Source: Poteriospumella lacustris
Taxonomy: Eukaryota; Sar; Chrysophyceae; Chromulinales; Dinobryaceae
Assembly (NCBI GenBank): GCA_008000375.1
Contig: SMOI01000058.1
Coordinates: forward strand, 62,001 to 126,000
Length of the DNA stretch: 64,000 nucleotides
Reading direction: 5' to 3'
Shown: one piece after another, positions 31,257-44,692 of the stretch
Numbering within the stretch: the stretch's first letter is position 1
Layout: every line of letters starts with the position of its first letter
The notes under the pieces: generated by a model
What the model was told of the DNA's origin: nothing
The model's input: only the letters and a program-made list of their open reading frames with translations
Databases searched by the model: none
Position numbers and translations under genes: made by a program

Positions 31257-32342
31257 CTACACTACATGTCCACGGGCGCCACCGGTTAGTTGATCTACCG
31301 CTAACTGAACACGGTCAATGACATCCGTCACAAAGGGTCGCTTGGTAATCTCCTTCTCCAGGATCCACTCACATAGCTCCAAAACCAATGCATCCTCAGC
31401 AGTGGGATTCGATTTCCAGGATATCCTGGAGAGAACTCGAAGAATGCTGCACGGGACCACTTTGATCTTGTCGCCCACAAATTGCGATTCAAAAGGGGAA
31501 TAGCCAAACCACCACGCATACAACAGACAGCCCAAGGACCACACGTCGGTCCGAGTATCCAAATTGATACCTTTAGGTGGATCGAAGAGCTCTGGTGAAC
31601 GATATGACGCCGTACAAAATTGAGCTGCCTCATCTGTGACCCGCAAAATATCGTTACGGGTTTCAATCTTTTGAAACGCTTTACGCACCGATCCGAAGTC
31701 CGTGAGAATGGGTCGACCGTTGTCATTGATGAGCACGTTCTATTGACATATCATCAAATGAGCATGAAACGCTCCAATGGCACAATATTCATCGGATAGC
31801 CTTACCTCTGGCTTGATGTCCTGATGGATGTAGCTCGGTTGATAGTGGTGCAAGACCTTGACGGCCTCACAGATGTGCTGGAAGTCTCGAAGGATTGAAG
31901 ACAAAGGCGGCCGTTGTGTGGCTTTGTTCAGCACTAAATTTAATACATCCCGCAGATTTCCTCGTTGGTAATACGGTAGCAACAAGTACATGACTCGCAG
32001 ATTGTTATTGCCCTCCACACACGTGACGACATCCAACAACTGAACAATATTAGGATGCTTGAAGCGCTTCAACGAATCCACTTCCAAATTAGCCATGGTA
32101 ACATTTTCAGGAGACTGCAAGAGCATCTTTTTAACAGCATAGCTCTTGCCATCATTAATATCTTTCACTTTCAACACAACGCTGAATGCGCCTTCTCCGA
32201 TTTGACGAGACGATGATGAAGAATGGCTCACAGATATTCTCGAGACAGGAAATGATATCACCTGACCGAACACGAACGAGTAGAAATACTCATAAATAGT
32301 TCGGAAAACGGATTGAATGCAGTCGATTAATCGGCTGCTCAT
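31257..32342 (-). CDS. STK16/NAK-like Ser/Thr protein kinase with HQD catalytic loop
   Basis: Two exons, 32342-31806 and 31739-31257, 339 residues. Kinase landmarks: glycine loop IGEGAFSVVLKV, Lys in YAVKKML, catalytic loop YIHQDIKPE|NVLIND spanning the intron, LTDFGS, activation segment CTASYRSPELFD, and TDVWSLGCLLYAWWFG. The pattern (LLLPYYQRGNL, DEAAQFCTASYRSPELF) matches STK16/MPSK1-type kinases of the NAK family, which act on Golgi and membrane traffic. The usual HRD arginine is Gln here, while catalytic Asp, metal-binding Asn and DFG are kept, so activity is likely but regulation by activation-loop phosphorylation may be lost. The N-terminal 40 residues are hydrophobic-aromatic, perhaps membrane-associating; there is no Gly2 for myristoylation. 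Converges with the sulfotransferase, 90 bp apart. Confidence 0.85.
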
Positions 32343-32880
32343 CCTAAACGTTTCTTTTCGAGGACGCGACAAAACAACGGCGGGGGCAAAAATCGAACAG
32401 CGTTTCCAGGAGAATCAGTTCAAAGCCTCCAAGTCCTGTGCGATGCAGATGAACTTCACAGAACAAGGGAAAGAGAAAATCGGATCCTTCCGTCTTTCTT
32501 TTGAAATTGAGATGATTTCGGTGGTGAAAAAGATGATTGCAGCGACGGTGCCGACGGTCTCGCGGCGACGCGAAAAAAGTGGCGTGCACAACAAAAATGT
32601 CGTCAAAGTCAACGTCATATTTTAAGATTTGCAGAGAAGTACACTTTGGATGACGTACTCTGTAACTGTATGTATACTTGGAGGTACAAGAATAGTACAA
32701 AAGGGTCTAACGGAAAAGTTGGGGTGTGCCCAGGTAGAGGCGGCAGAAAGTTCCCACAAGTGCCATCCCTTGGTGATGGATGCCCCATGCATGGTTGCAT
32801 CATCATCACAAAACAATAGCCCTTACGTCCATCGATCTTCGTCTTTCATCTTCTGCAATAGCACTCCATTGCATTTGAAC
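32343..32880. other. Divergent promoter region, kinase / ABC transporter 3
   Basis: 540 bp between divergent starts. Open frames on both strands extend into it, but they lack an ATG in a sensible position or are of odd composition. No conserved element recognised. Confidence 0.5.
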
Positions 32881-35800
32881 ATGGCGACGCAACCTTCCCT
32901 GTTCAGTAGGGTGTCCAACCAGAAAATTCAAGAAGATCTCACTCGAAGATGCATCCAAAATGAGAATTACATCAAGACGCTGGAGGAAATGCTCAAGAAT
33001 CATGGCGTTGAGCTTCCTCAGACGCAGCTAGCGGTCAATCCTAGCATGTATGAGATAGTGGATAACTTGATGAAGCAAGGGTCTTTGGAAGAACTCGAGA
33101 GTATCGTGCAGAGAAACGTGGAGTTGCTGCGTAACATGGATCACTCCATTGAATTCCACGGCCTCAACTACTCAACCGAGGTCCCCAAGAAGAAAGTCAT
33201 CCCCACGGTAGGATCTATGCTCCTGTCTCTGCTAGCCTTCTGGCTTCCTGAAGAAATGGAGACCATCGACATTCTCGCCGATGCCACCGGCCGCATTTTA
33301 CCCCGCAAGATGACTCTGCTCATTGGCCCTCCAGGCTCCGGTAAGTCTGTTCTTCTGAAGGCATTGGCAGGCCGTCTCCGGCCATTGGGAGGAGCGAAGA
33401 TGTCCGGTGAGGTCTACTACGATGGCGACAACATCAAGTCGGGCAAGTTCCTGGTGGGCAAAGTGGCAGATTATATCGAGCAGGGTGATACGCACGAGGC
33501 TGTGTTGACTGTGGCAGAGACGATTCTCTTTTCGTGGCAGTGCACCACCGGGGGCCATCATGGATATGCGCGTGCCCGCGATGAAGCATCGGCGGAGATA
33601 TTGAACAAGGACGACGACAATCACGTTCAACCCAAAAATGTGGCCATCGTTCTCGGTTTGGACGGATGCAAAGATATACCGGTTGGCAACGGCATGATTC
33701 GAGGTGTGAGCGGTGGTCAGAAGCGTCGTGTGACCATTGGCGAGATGGTGACTTGTCCTCGGCCTATCAAGTTGATGGACAGCATTTCCAACGGTTTGGA
33801 CACCGCCACCGCCTACGACATCATTCGCAGCATCAAATACTTATCGTCCAAGGTTGGAACCACCGTCGTTATCTCTTTGCTGCAGGTAAGTCAATCGATA
33901 GGACGACTATCACTATCGGTGCAAGTAACTCTTATTCGCCTGTTTTGCCGTGTCAGCCTCCTCCGGATGTGTACAACCAGTTCGACGAGATCATCTTGCT
34001 CTCGGAGGGCCACATCATTTACCACGGTATGCAGAAACTGCCACCTGACCAAAGACCACCATGCGACTGTGGCTTAGCTGTTTGATATGATTGTATTAGG
34101 CCCGAGAACCAGTGTCATGGAGTATTTCCAAGATTTGGGCTACGCTTGTCCCCACCAAGTTGACGAAGCCGATTTCCTGCAAGAATTGCCCACACCCGAG
34201 GGCAGACGCTTTATCAAGGTAGCTGGAGCCCCTCATACCGCCAAGGATCTTGCAGCGGCGTGGAAGAAGTCATCCTTGTACCAGCAGTTGCTGACGGAGA
34301 TGCGATACCCTACGTTGGAGGATGCCAAGAGGCTGGAGAAGTCCAACACGAAGCTGTGGTACCTAGATCAGCTTCAGCACTTCGCAGGATCTTTCCGATT
34401 CTATTTCGAACTGTTGTTGGATCGCCAAATGAAAATCGTCATGCGCAACAGCACGTTCGTAAAGGCTCGTATCGGCCAAGTGTTGTTGGTCGGCGCTATC
34501 TCCGGTTCGCTGTTCAACAACATCGCGGTGACCGACGTCTCCACGATGAACGGTTTCCTGTTCAATTCGATGTTGTTTGCGGCGTTGGGAAGCTTCTCGA
34601 TCCTGCCCATCATCTATGCACAGAAGGCGGTGTACTACAAGCAGAAGGATTCGTTGTTCTTCCCCACCTCTGCCTTCTGTTTGGCCCAAACGATTTCGTT
34701 CTTCCCGTTGCAGGTGTTGGAATCGGTCTTCTACATCTTGATCGTGTACTGGTCGGCCGATCTGTCGCATCAATACCGCGGATCGCGCTTCTTGACGTTC
34801 ATTGTGGTCAGTTTGGTCTTCTCGATGACGATCAGTCAACTGTTCCGCGTCATTGCGGCCTTTGTCCCAGACATCGATGGGGCCTTGCCCATCGCCGGTA
34901 TCATCATTGTGATCATGGTGCTCTTCTCGGGCTTCATTCAACCGAAAGCATTGATCAGTGATGGTTGGTCGTGGTTCTATTGGATGAATCCGGTCGCTTG
35001 GGCGTTGAAAGCGGTGACGGTGAACGAGTTCAAGTCCGAGAAGTACGACTTCTTGACGTGCACGAACCCCACGTGTACGGAGAAGTCTCGTTTCGGTGAC
35101 TTTGTCTTGGAACAATACGGCAACCCCACGGACGAGGCGTATATCTGGTACTCTTTCGCCGTGCTGGTGGCGGAGTATTTGTTCTTGTTCTTGTTGACGT
35201 TTTTGTCGCTGAAATACATCCGCACTGAGCCCACGCCACCGGCTCCCATTCGTGCGACGAATCCAGTGACCGAACACGATCACGAACACGAACACGCGGA
35301 CTTAGTGAGACTCGCAGACACGGCGGACGTCGGTGATATTGAGGCAGGTGTCACCGAAGCGACTTCAGCCGCCAATGAAACCACCGGCGTGGAGCTTACG
35401 GCTGTAGCCCACGGTACTGATCCATCGGGGAAGTCGTTGGACAGCAACAAGGCCTCGTCCGCACGAGGAAGCAACCGCTTGGTGAAGGCACAACTGCCAT
35501 TCGACCCGATCTCGTTCGCGTTCAAGGACATTTGGTACACCGTCACGCTGTCGTCGGGCGAAGACGTCGATCTCTTGCGTGGCGTGAACGGTTACTTCGA
35601 GCCTGGCACCGTGACGGCGCTCATGGGCTCGTCCGGTGCAGGTAAGACGACGTTGTTGGATGTGTTGGCGGGCCGCAAGAACACGGGTGTGGTGAAGGGC
35701 GAGATGTATTTGAACGGCGTGCCGAAGGTGGAGGGTTACTTCCGCAAGATCATGGGCTACGTCGAGCAGTTCGACACGTTGCCGCAGAAGAGCACCGCAC

Positions 35801-37657
35801 GCGAGTGTGTGGAGTTCTCGGCGGCGTTGCGGTTGGCGAGTAGCGTCACGGCGGACCAGCGCCAGGCGTGGGTGAACGCGGTGCTGCACATGATGGATTT
35901 GGAGCCCATCGAAGATATGCTGGTAAGTTGTGCTTGAACACGTCGGCTGAATGAGTGAGCAATCTCAGCGACGTCTGCTCGTGCGTAGGTTGGGAACATG
36001 GCGGACGGAGGCATGTCGTTCGAACAGCGCAAGCGTGTGTCCATCGCCGTGGAGTTGGCGGCCAACCCGTCGGTGCTGTTCTTGGACGAGCCTACGACCG
36101 GATTGGACTCTCGCGCGGCGTTGGCGCTGATCAAGAACATTCGTGCGATCGCCATGAGCGGCCGCAGTGTCGTGTGCACGATCCATCAGCCATCGACCGC
36201 GATCTTCAACGCGTTTGATCAGTTGTTGCTGCTGCGCCGTGGTGGGCAGACGGTGTTTTTCGGCCCCACGGGCAAGGACAGCAGCAACTTGGTCGATTTC
36301 TTTCAAGCCGCACCCGGCGTGACCCCGATCCGTCCAAACGTCAACCCGGCGACGTGGATGTTGGACGTCATCGGGGCTGGTACCTCTGCCGCGCATGCGG
36401 TACAACCCACCGACTTCCACAACTACTACAACTCATCGGCGCTCTACCAGATCAATCAAGTGCATTTGGAGACCTTGGTCACGCCGAACGAAGGCTCCAA
36501 GAGACTCACCGATGACGACATGCGCGACAACGAAGGGTACAATGCGTCGTACTTGCAGCAGTTCTTCTTGCTCATGCGACGTATCGCCTTGACCTACTGG
36601 CGCACACCGACGTACTCGTTGTTTCGGCACTTGACGAACATGGCCATCGCATTGATCTTCGCGTCGGCGTATCCGCAACAGGAATACGACACCTACGTCG
36701 CCGCGGTGTCTCGCGCGGCGGTCATTTACGTCACGGCGCTCTTCTGTGGCGTCTTGGCCATGTTGACCGTCGTGCCCGTCGTCGCGGCGGACCGGCCCGC
36801 CTTCTACCGCGAACAACAATCGCGGATGTACTCGGTGTTCATCTACTGCGTCACGTTGTTCTTGATCGAGGTACGTTCGTTGCCGGGACCATTCACTCTC
36901 GGAAGCGTTATCTCACCGTCCGCCTCTGCACACCCTGCCCCCTCCAACATAGATTCCGTATTTGCTGGTGTCGTCGTTGTCGTTCACGTTGCCGTTCTTC
37001 TACATCGTGGGCTTTGACAACGTGGGACCGGTGACCCAGAAGTTCTTCTGGTACTGGTTCTTCAACTTCCTGTTGCAGGGCACCCTGTTGTTCCTCGGCG
37101 AGTTCTACGTCGCGTTGACGCCCAGCGAAGCCACCGCTCACAGTACGTTCGCGCCCTGCTGCTACCGCCCCCTTTGCCCGCCTCGTGTCGTGTACTCATT
37201 GTTGATCGTGTGCCTCTTGTTCGTTTGTAGTTCTGGTGGGGCTGACGAACACGGTGCTGGGTCTCTTCTGCGGCTTCTTGATCGGTCAAGAGAACTTCCC
37301 GACCTTCTGGCTGTTCATGTACTGGCTGGACCCCTTGCACTACGCATTGGAAGGCATGATCATGACACAGTTCCACGAGGACACCACCCCGATTCGAACG
37401 ATGGATGGCTCTATCATGACGGCCGAAGACTACATCCAACACGTGCAGTTCCCCTCGTGGGAATACGCCAACGTGGGCTTTGACGTGCTGGCCTTGTGCT
37501 TGTTCACCGCAGTGGCTCTGTAAGTCTACCGCTGCTCTGCTTCGTTGTGTTGTTGCCTCCGTCTGTGCTGTGTTGCTCATCTGTGTCGTTGTCGTTGTGC
37601 TCTCGTAGGGTGGCCAACTACCTCTGTCTGTCGTATCTGCGCCACGACAAGCGCTAA
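32881..37657 (+). CDS. Full-size PDR-type ABC transporter (ABCG), paralogue 3
   Basis: Seven exons: 32881-33885, 33957-34026, 34100-35922, 35989-36870, 36953-37142, 37231-37519, 37609-37657; 1,435 residues. It starts MATQPSLFSRVSNQK. NBD1 Walker A GPPGSGKSVLL (around residue 149), signature VSGGQKRRVTIGEM, degenerate IKLMDSISNGLD, then LLQPPPDVYNQFDE. TMD1 spans roughly nt 34390-35215. NBD2 Walker A GSSGAGKTTLLDVLAG near residue 868, DGGMSFEQRKRVS, LFLDEPTTGLDSRA, TIHQPSTAIF; PDR landmark NPATWMLDVIGAG. Compared with paralogue 2, only the third exon differs in length (42 nt longer), because the TMD1-NBD2 linker has a His/Glu-rich insert (HDHEHEHADL). Ends YLCLSYLRHDKR. Opposite strand to paralogues 1 and 2. 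Confidence 0.93.
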
Positions 37658-38462
37658 ACCCGTCCGACCGTCCGATTCGTTGTTCCTCCTGCCCCGTAGC
37701 ATAGGTCTCCTCTTCCGTCTTTCTCCTGTACCATACACACTACCCCTCCCCCATCGCTATACTTTACTTTGCCATGGTCGTCCGAGTCGCCGTGTGGGTT
37801 GGCGCTCTTATCGTTGTTCGCACTTGCCACAGTCTTTGTACCTCCTCCCTCCGCTGTCCTTCTCCCCCCCCCCCCCCCCCCGCGCCGTAGTCCTCTTTCA
37901 CTTGATCATCGTCCTGTCGGTCTCGGTGGTCGTCAGTGGACTTTGTCGCTTGGTATTTTTTACTTTGATTTGCTTTGTTTTTGTTTTGATCGCACCAGCC
38001 CGCACCAGCTTCTGTCTATACCACCGCTGTACACATCACATACATACACTCTCTCGTCCTCTCCTATGGTTTGCCCCCTAAACATATAACGTACGTAACT
38101 CAGTTTCCCATCCCACAGCCCTCTCCCGGCTCTCTCTGCCGTGTCTCTGTTCTTAGGTAACGTTAGGCTCTCCGATTTGTGTTATCCTCTCTTCGCTCGT
38201 CGACGTCGTGGTATCCAGCAGTATAGCGTAAACGCCGCTGGTGTAAAGCGCGTTAATGAACCATACTCCACCGCCACCGCCACCGCCACCGTCACGACAA
38301 AGAAACCGTTTCACCGAGCACCGCCAGTGAGACTTAGACACGTACGATATACTTAAAGGAGACCCATCACACACACGCATACCCACCGCTGGGCCGCGTC
38401 GCACGCCATCCACCACCCGCAGTAGCAGCGATGCGCACAAACACACACAAACACAAGAGCGC
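37658..38462. other. Convergent intergenic region, ABC transporter 3 / TTLL1
   Basis: C/T-rich 3' sequence with an 18-C run at 37864-37881 and a (ccgcca)n-type microsatellite at about 38268-38298. No gene supported; open frames are low complexity. Confidence 0.55.
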
Positions 38463-40808
<2,346 letters not shown>

Positions 40809-43104
40809 ATGTCGAAAGCGGAGAAAATGCGCGATCGTCTTGCCAATATGCAAAAAGAACGTTCTGAATTTGAAAGGCAAAAGCGGGAGTTGGAAGCGCA
40901 AATGAGTATCGGACGACAAAACATGGGTAAAATCCAGAAAGGGCTGAAGAACAAAGACCTCAACCTCCAGGATCAAATCCAAATTGAAGCTCCGATTTCC
41001 CAACTGACCGAAAGTGTCAACAGTTCCATTGCTCAATCTCAAAATGTGGGCGGAACGAAGCGACTGTCGAAGCCAAACCCGCGGCCCAATCTGTCGCAGC
41101 TGCAAAATCAACCGGGATCGTTCACACAAAATGGCCACCCACCAATCGATTCCCCTCAACCACCTGGACAATCGGCCAATGTGATTATTCCTACGGGTGC
41201 CAGAATTTCTGAGTGGTGTTATGTGGGCACGTTGGATTCGCAGCCTCCGGTGGTGAAGTCACGTGATTTGTACGAGACGGTGCGTCTGCTGGGCAGAGGT
41301 TCCTTCGGTGAAGTGAACTTGGTGAAGAACACGGACGACAACAAACTGTAAGTGGTGTTTTCTCTCTCTCGATTGCGTGGAGTCAAAAGGAATAGACTCT
41401 GACTCGAATGGACGGCTGATGTTCTGTGTAGTTTTGCCATCAAAACCATTTTCTGTTCTCGCGACTCCGACATGGACGTCGTGCTGCGAGAAATCAAGTT
41501 TTTGCGGATAAACAGACACCCTTATGTCATCGATGTGCACGATGCCTTTGTGACCATGAATCCAAGGTAAATGATACGCTTGCGCAGACGGCTGTGAATG
41601 ACGTGTGTGAGGCTTACTGATTGATGATGCTTTTGTAACGCAGAGTGGTGCACATTGTGATGCATTACTGCGAGTCGGGCACCTTGGCCAGTGTCATTCA
41701 ATCGGCGAAAAAGAACAAATCGTCGATATCTGAAACCCAAATCATGAAATGGACCATTCAATTGGCCCTGGCGATGCATTTCTTGCACAGCAACAACACG
41801 CTCCATCGTGATTTGAAGCCGATGAATGTCATGCTCACGGAAGGTGGCGATCTCTTGAAATTGGCAGACTTTGGGTTGGCATTGGATATGGGCGATGCCT
41901 CCGACAAAGAGAAATTTGATGAGGCGGGTACCCCGTACTACACGGCGCCGGAGATGATTCAACGGGAAAGTTACTCGTTCCCCGCCGATTGTTGGTCCTT
42001 TGGCATCATTCTGCATCAGTTGATGGCGCTGGAGCGTCCCTTTGAAGGCTCGTCGACGGCTGATTTGGTACGAGCGATTCTCTCCGCCGAACCGCCTCCC
42101 TTGCCGCCGCATTATTCCGATGAACTCAAGTACGTTCGGTCGCCTCGTGTTCCGTGTGTTGTTGTGCTTCCGGTTAACGCAATCGCCGCCTTCTCTTCTT
42201 CTTGTTGTTGTACAGAAACATCGCCCGAGAACTGTTGAGGAAGAACCAGCCCGACCGAATGTCCATGGTGGGTCTCCTCTCCGAGAGCATCGTCGTGGCG
42301 AAGCTGAACAGCTTCGCGCAATCCTATCGCCCTCGGTACTTGGAGGAGCGGATTCGACGCAGTCACACCAAACAACTGGAGCAACAACTGGATCAAGTGA
42401 GCCGATCTCGTCGTTCCTTGAGTATGCGTGGCAAGTCCGAAGCACCCGATTCATTGAATGCCAACAACAGCGCATCGAACAGTCCACGCAAACCCGATGG
42501 CGAGACCAGTTTAGCGCCCATTTTACAAGAACTGGCCGAACAGCTCACCGATCATCATAAACCCACCTCGAACACCACCTCTCCCAACAAAGAGAACACC
42601 ACCGCCACCGCCACCGCCACCGCTACCTCTTCCGATCCAATGAAACCACCCGGGGCTGGACACACAATGGACGACTTACAAGTCACCGCGCACCATATTC
42701 AACCAGAGATTCGTACCACCTCCGAAGGTGGTGCCCATACGCTGCACCATTCGCCGTCAGGTCACCATCGAGCGGAAGATGGACACGGTCACGGGGTAGA
42801 GCATCATCACCATCACCACGGACCCGTATCGGTGTTGCAGAAGTCGTTGTCGAACATCGTCTTCGACGCCAATTTGGAGACGGGGGATGCCGCTGCCCAT
42901 GGCGCCGCGGCCATGACGAAGGTCGACGAGGCGAGTGTCAACGAGATCTTGGTGCTGGGCAAGCAGTTGGCGATGACGCATACGGGTTCGAACAGTGAAT
43001 TGAACAGTCCTTCCAACGTGGCTGGTGGTCGAAAAGGTGCGGAGATTCAGAAGGCGATCCAACAGGACCAAGAGCTGGAGAAAGGTATCCACGGCACTGC
43101 GTGA
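40809..43104 (+). CDS. NEK-like Ser/Thr protein kinase
   Basis: Four exons: 40809-41347, 41432-41566, 41644-42129, 42216-43104; 682 residues. The N-terminal ~60 residues are a charged coiled coil (RLANMQKERSEFERQKREL), followed by a Pro/Gln/Asn-rich linker. The kinase domain (about residues 155-420) has LLGRGSFGEVNLV, FAIKTI, TLHRDLKPMNVML, LADFGLALD, GTPYYTAPEMIQ and DCWSFGIILHQLM: all catalytic residues intact. Sequence style (GTPYYxxPE, NDxL-like subdomain XI) points to the NIMA-related kinases, many of which act at basal bodies and flagella, but the exact subfamily is not assigned. After a basic arginine-rich helix (LEERIRRSHTKQLEQQL) the tail is disordered, with a Thr/Ala repeat and a His-rich patch (GVEHHHHHHGP). 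Neighbouring TTLL1 fits a flagellar context. Confidence 0.85.
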
Positions 43105-43808
43105 TGCAACCCCTCCCCCTTCCCCTCCCCCCTGCGGTGTACGTACGTGGTTCTCTCCCAAGGTCCCGGGTGCGTTGAGTCTCTGTGTTAGGGACATGGC
43201 GATGGCCAGTGGTGTCGTATTTTGTGTTCGTCTGTGTTCGTCTGTTGGCATCGGTCGCGGCGGTGGTAGTGGCAGTGGAGGTGGTAGTTCCTCTACTCAT
43301 TTCACTTGATTTTGTTTCATTGTTTGCGGTGTTTGGTCTCTGTCATAGTCTGTTTCCCGAAATACGTTTGTGTTTGTGTTATACATCTGCTGCGGTCTTC
43401 TGGTGCGTGCCTGCTCTGCTGCCTCTGTCCTATCGAATCTCTCAGGGGGTTTTTTGGAGGTGTTGCAGTTGAAGTGATGATGATGGCGTCTGTGTGTTGT
43501 CGTCATTTCGTTGTACAACTTATACCCCTCGACGTACTGATGATCTCGTTTTTATTCTTTTTTTGTTTTTTGTTTTTCGTTTGGTGTCGTTGGTGGCGTG
43601 TTTTGCGTGTGTAGCCGATTAACAAAAAACAAAACAAAAGAACAGAAATAATGAGGTTTGTAATGGTTATTCTTTCATTTCTTGCAAGCCGAAAGAGTGG
43701 ATGTGTTGTGTGTGTGTGTAGATCTGTGAGACAGGCGGGCGAGATGATAGAGTGTGGGTGGGGTTGCGGTTGTGCACTTAAAACGGATGATGGGGTTACG
43801 ATGTGTCC
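43105..43808. other. Convergent intergenic region, NEK-like kinase / ferredoxin
   Basis: T/G-rich plus strand with poly-T tracts (43548-43580). 3' UTRs of both flanking genes presumably lie here. No gene supported. Confidence 0.5.
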
Positions 43809-44307
43809 TTATAGCATATTGTTGGTTTCCTTGGGAACTTTGAACTCTACTCCTTCTAACAGCTTGGATACTTGAATTTGACAGCACAGACGTGACCTAC
43901 AAGAAGACAGAAGCACCGCCATTAGAACCTGACGGGCACCCAGCAGAAGCAGAAGTCACTTACGTGTCTGACACGCCCCAAGCGAGGTCCAGCATATCTT
44001 CTTCTTCAATCTTCTTTGCAGGTAGCTTGTCATACACGTCCTTTGGGACAATAACGTGGCACGTAGAGCAAGCCAATTCACCGCCACAGGCACCTTCAAT
44101 GTCGATGTTGTTCTCCAAGGCGACGTCCAAGACCTTCTTCCCAATAGGAGCCTCCACTTCTACCCGCAGATCATTGGACTCCTCAAAGAATCGAAATTTA
44201 ACCGTCTCAGTGAACAGTGGGGCGCTGGTAGTGAACGCCTTGGTGACGTTGGCCAGTCGTGACGTACGAGGCAGGTACTGCACTGCTCTTCTCAAGGCGA
44301 ATGACAT
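43809..44307 (-). CDS. Mitochondrial [2Fe-2S] ferredoxin, adrenodoxin type
   Basis: Two exons, 44307-43964 and 43896-43809, 143 residues. The first ~30 residues (MSFALRRAVQYLPRTSRL, then TKAFTTSAPLF) are basic and hydroxylated, typical of a mitochondrial transit peptide. The ferredoxin core has EAPIGKKVLDVALENNIDIEG and the cluster motif GACGGELACSTCHVIV (C-x5-C-x2-C). The conserved LDLAWGVSDT|SRLCCQIQV, where the second Cys supplies the fourth ligand, is restored only when the 67-nt intron is removed. This family carries electrons from ferredoxin reductase to Fe-S cluster assembly, haem A or steroid-type P450 enzymes in the matrix; the Fe-S assembly role is the most general. Confidence 0.93.
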
Positions 44308-44692
44308 TCTCGATATCGATTGTTATCGACCAGCTGAACAACAAATGTGCCTCTTCCTTTGCAAAAGAAGAATGAAGACAACCATCCCACAGACACAACA
44401 ACGATAAAGAACGAAGATGGGAACGACGACGTCGTCGCCGTCGCCGTCGCCGACGCGTCGACGCCAACCGACGGCGACGAGGTTTCAACGTTGAATATGC
44501 AGGTGATCGACAAAGAAGGTCCGCAAATTAGGGGTCTTTTCTTTCACTCTTTTTCTGTTTTCGGCGACGGCGTCGAAAAATTTCGTCGTTCGGCGAGGAT
44601 ATCGAGGACACAATCTTATTGAAGCGCTTGGTATTCGTAGTTTTGCCCGTATTGTCACTGATCCCTGGCTATCGATAAGCGTGGGGGGAGAA
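44308..44692. other. Divergent promoter region, ferredoxin / giant GC-rich gene
   Basis: A plus-strand open frame (44347-44622) starts only at GTG and encodes a Val/Ala/Asp repeat from gacgtcgtcgccgtcgccg; it is judged non-coding. Otherwise presumed 5' UTRs. Confidence 0.5.

Noticed and set aside
44347-44622. 91-codon plus-strand frame upstream of the giant gene
   Set aside because: Starts only at GTG and encodes a Val/Ala/Asp repeat from a microsatellite in the divergent promoter.
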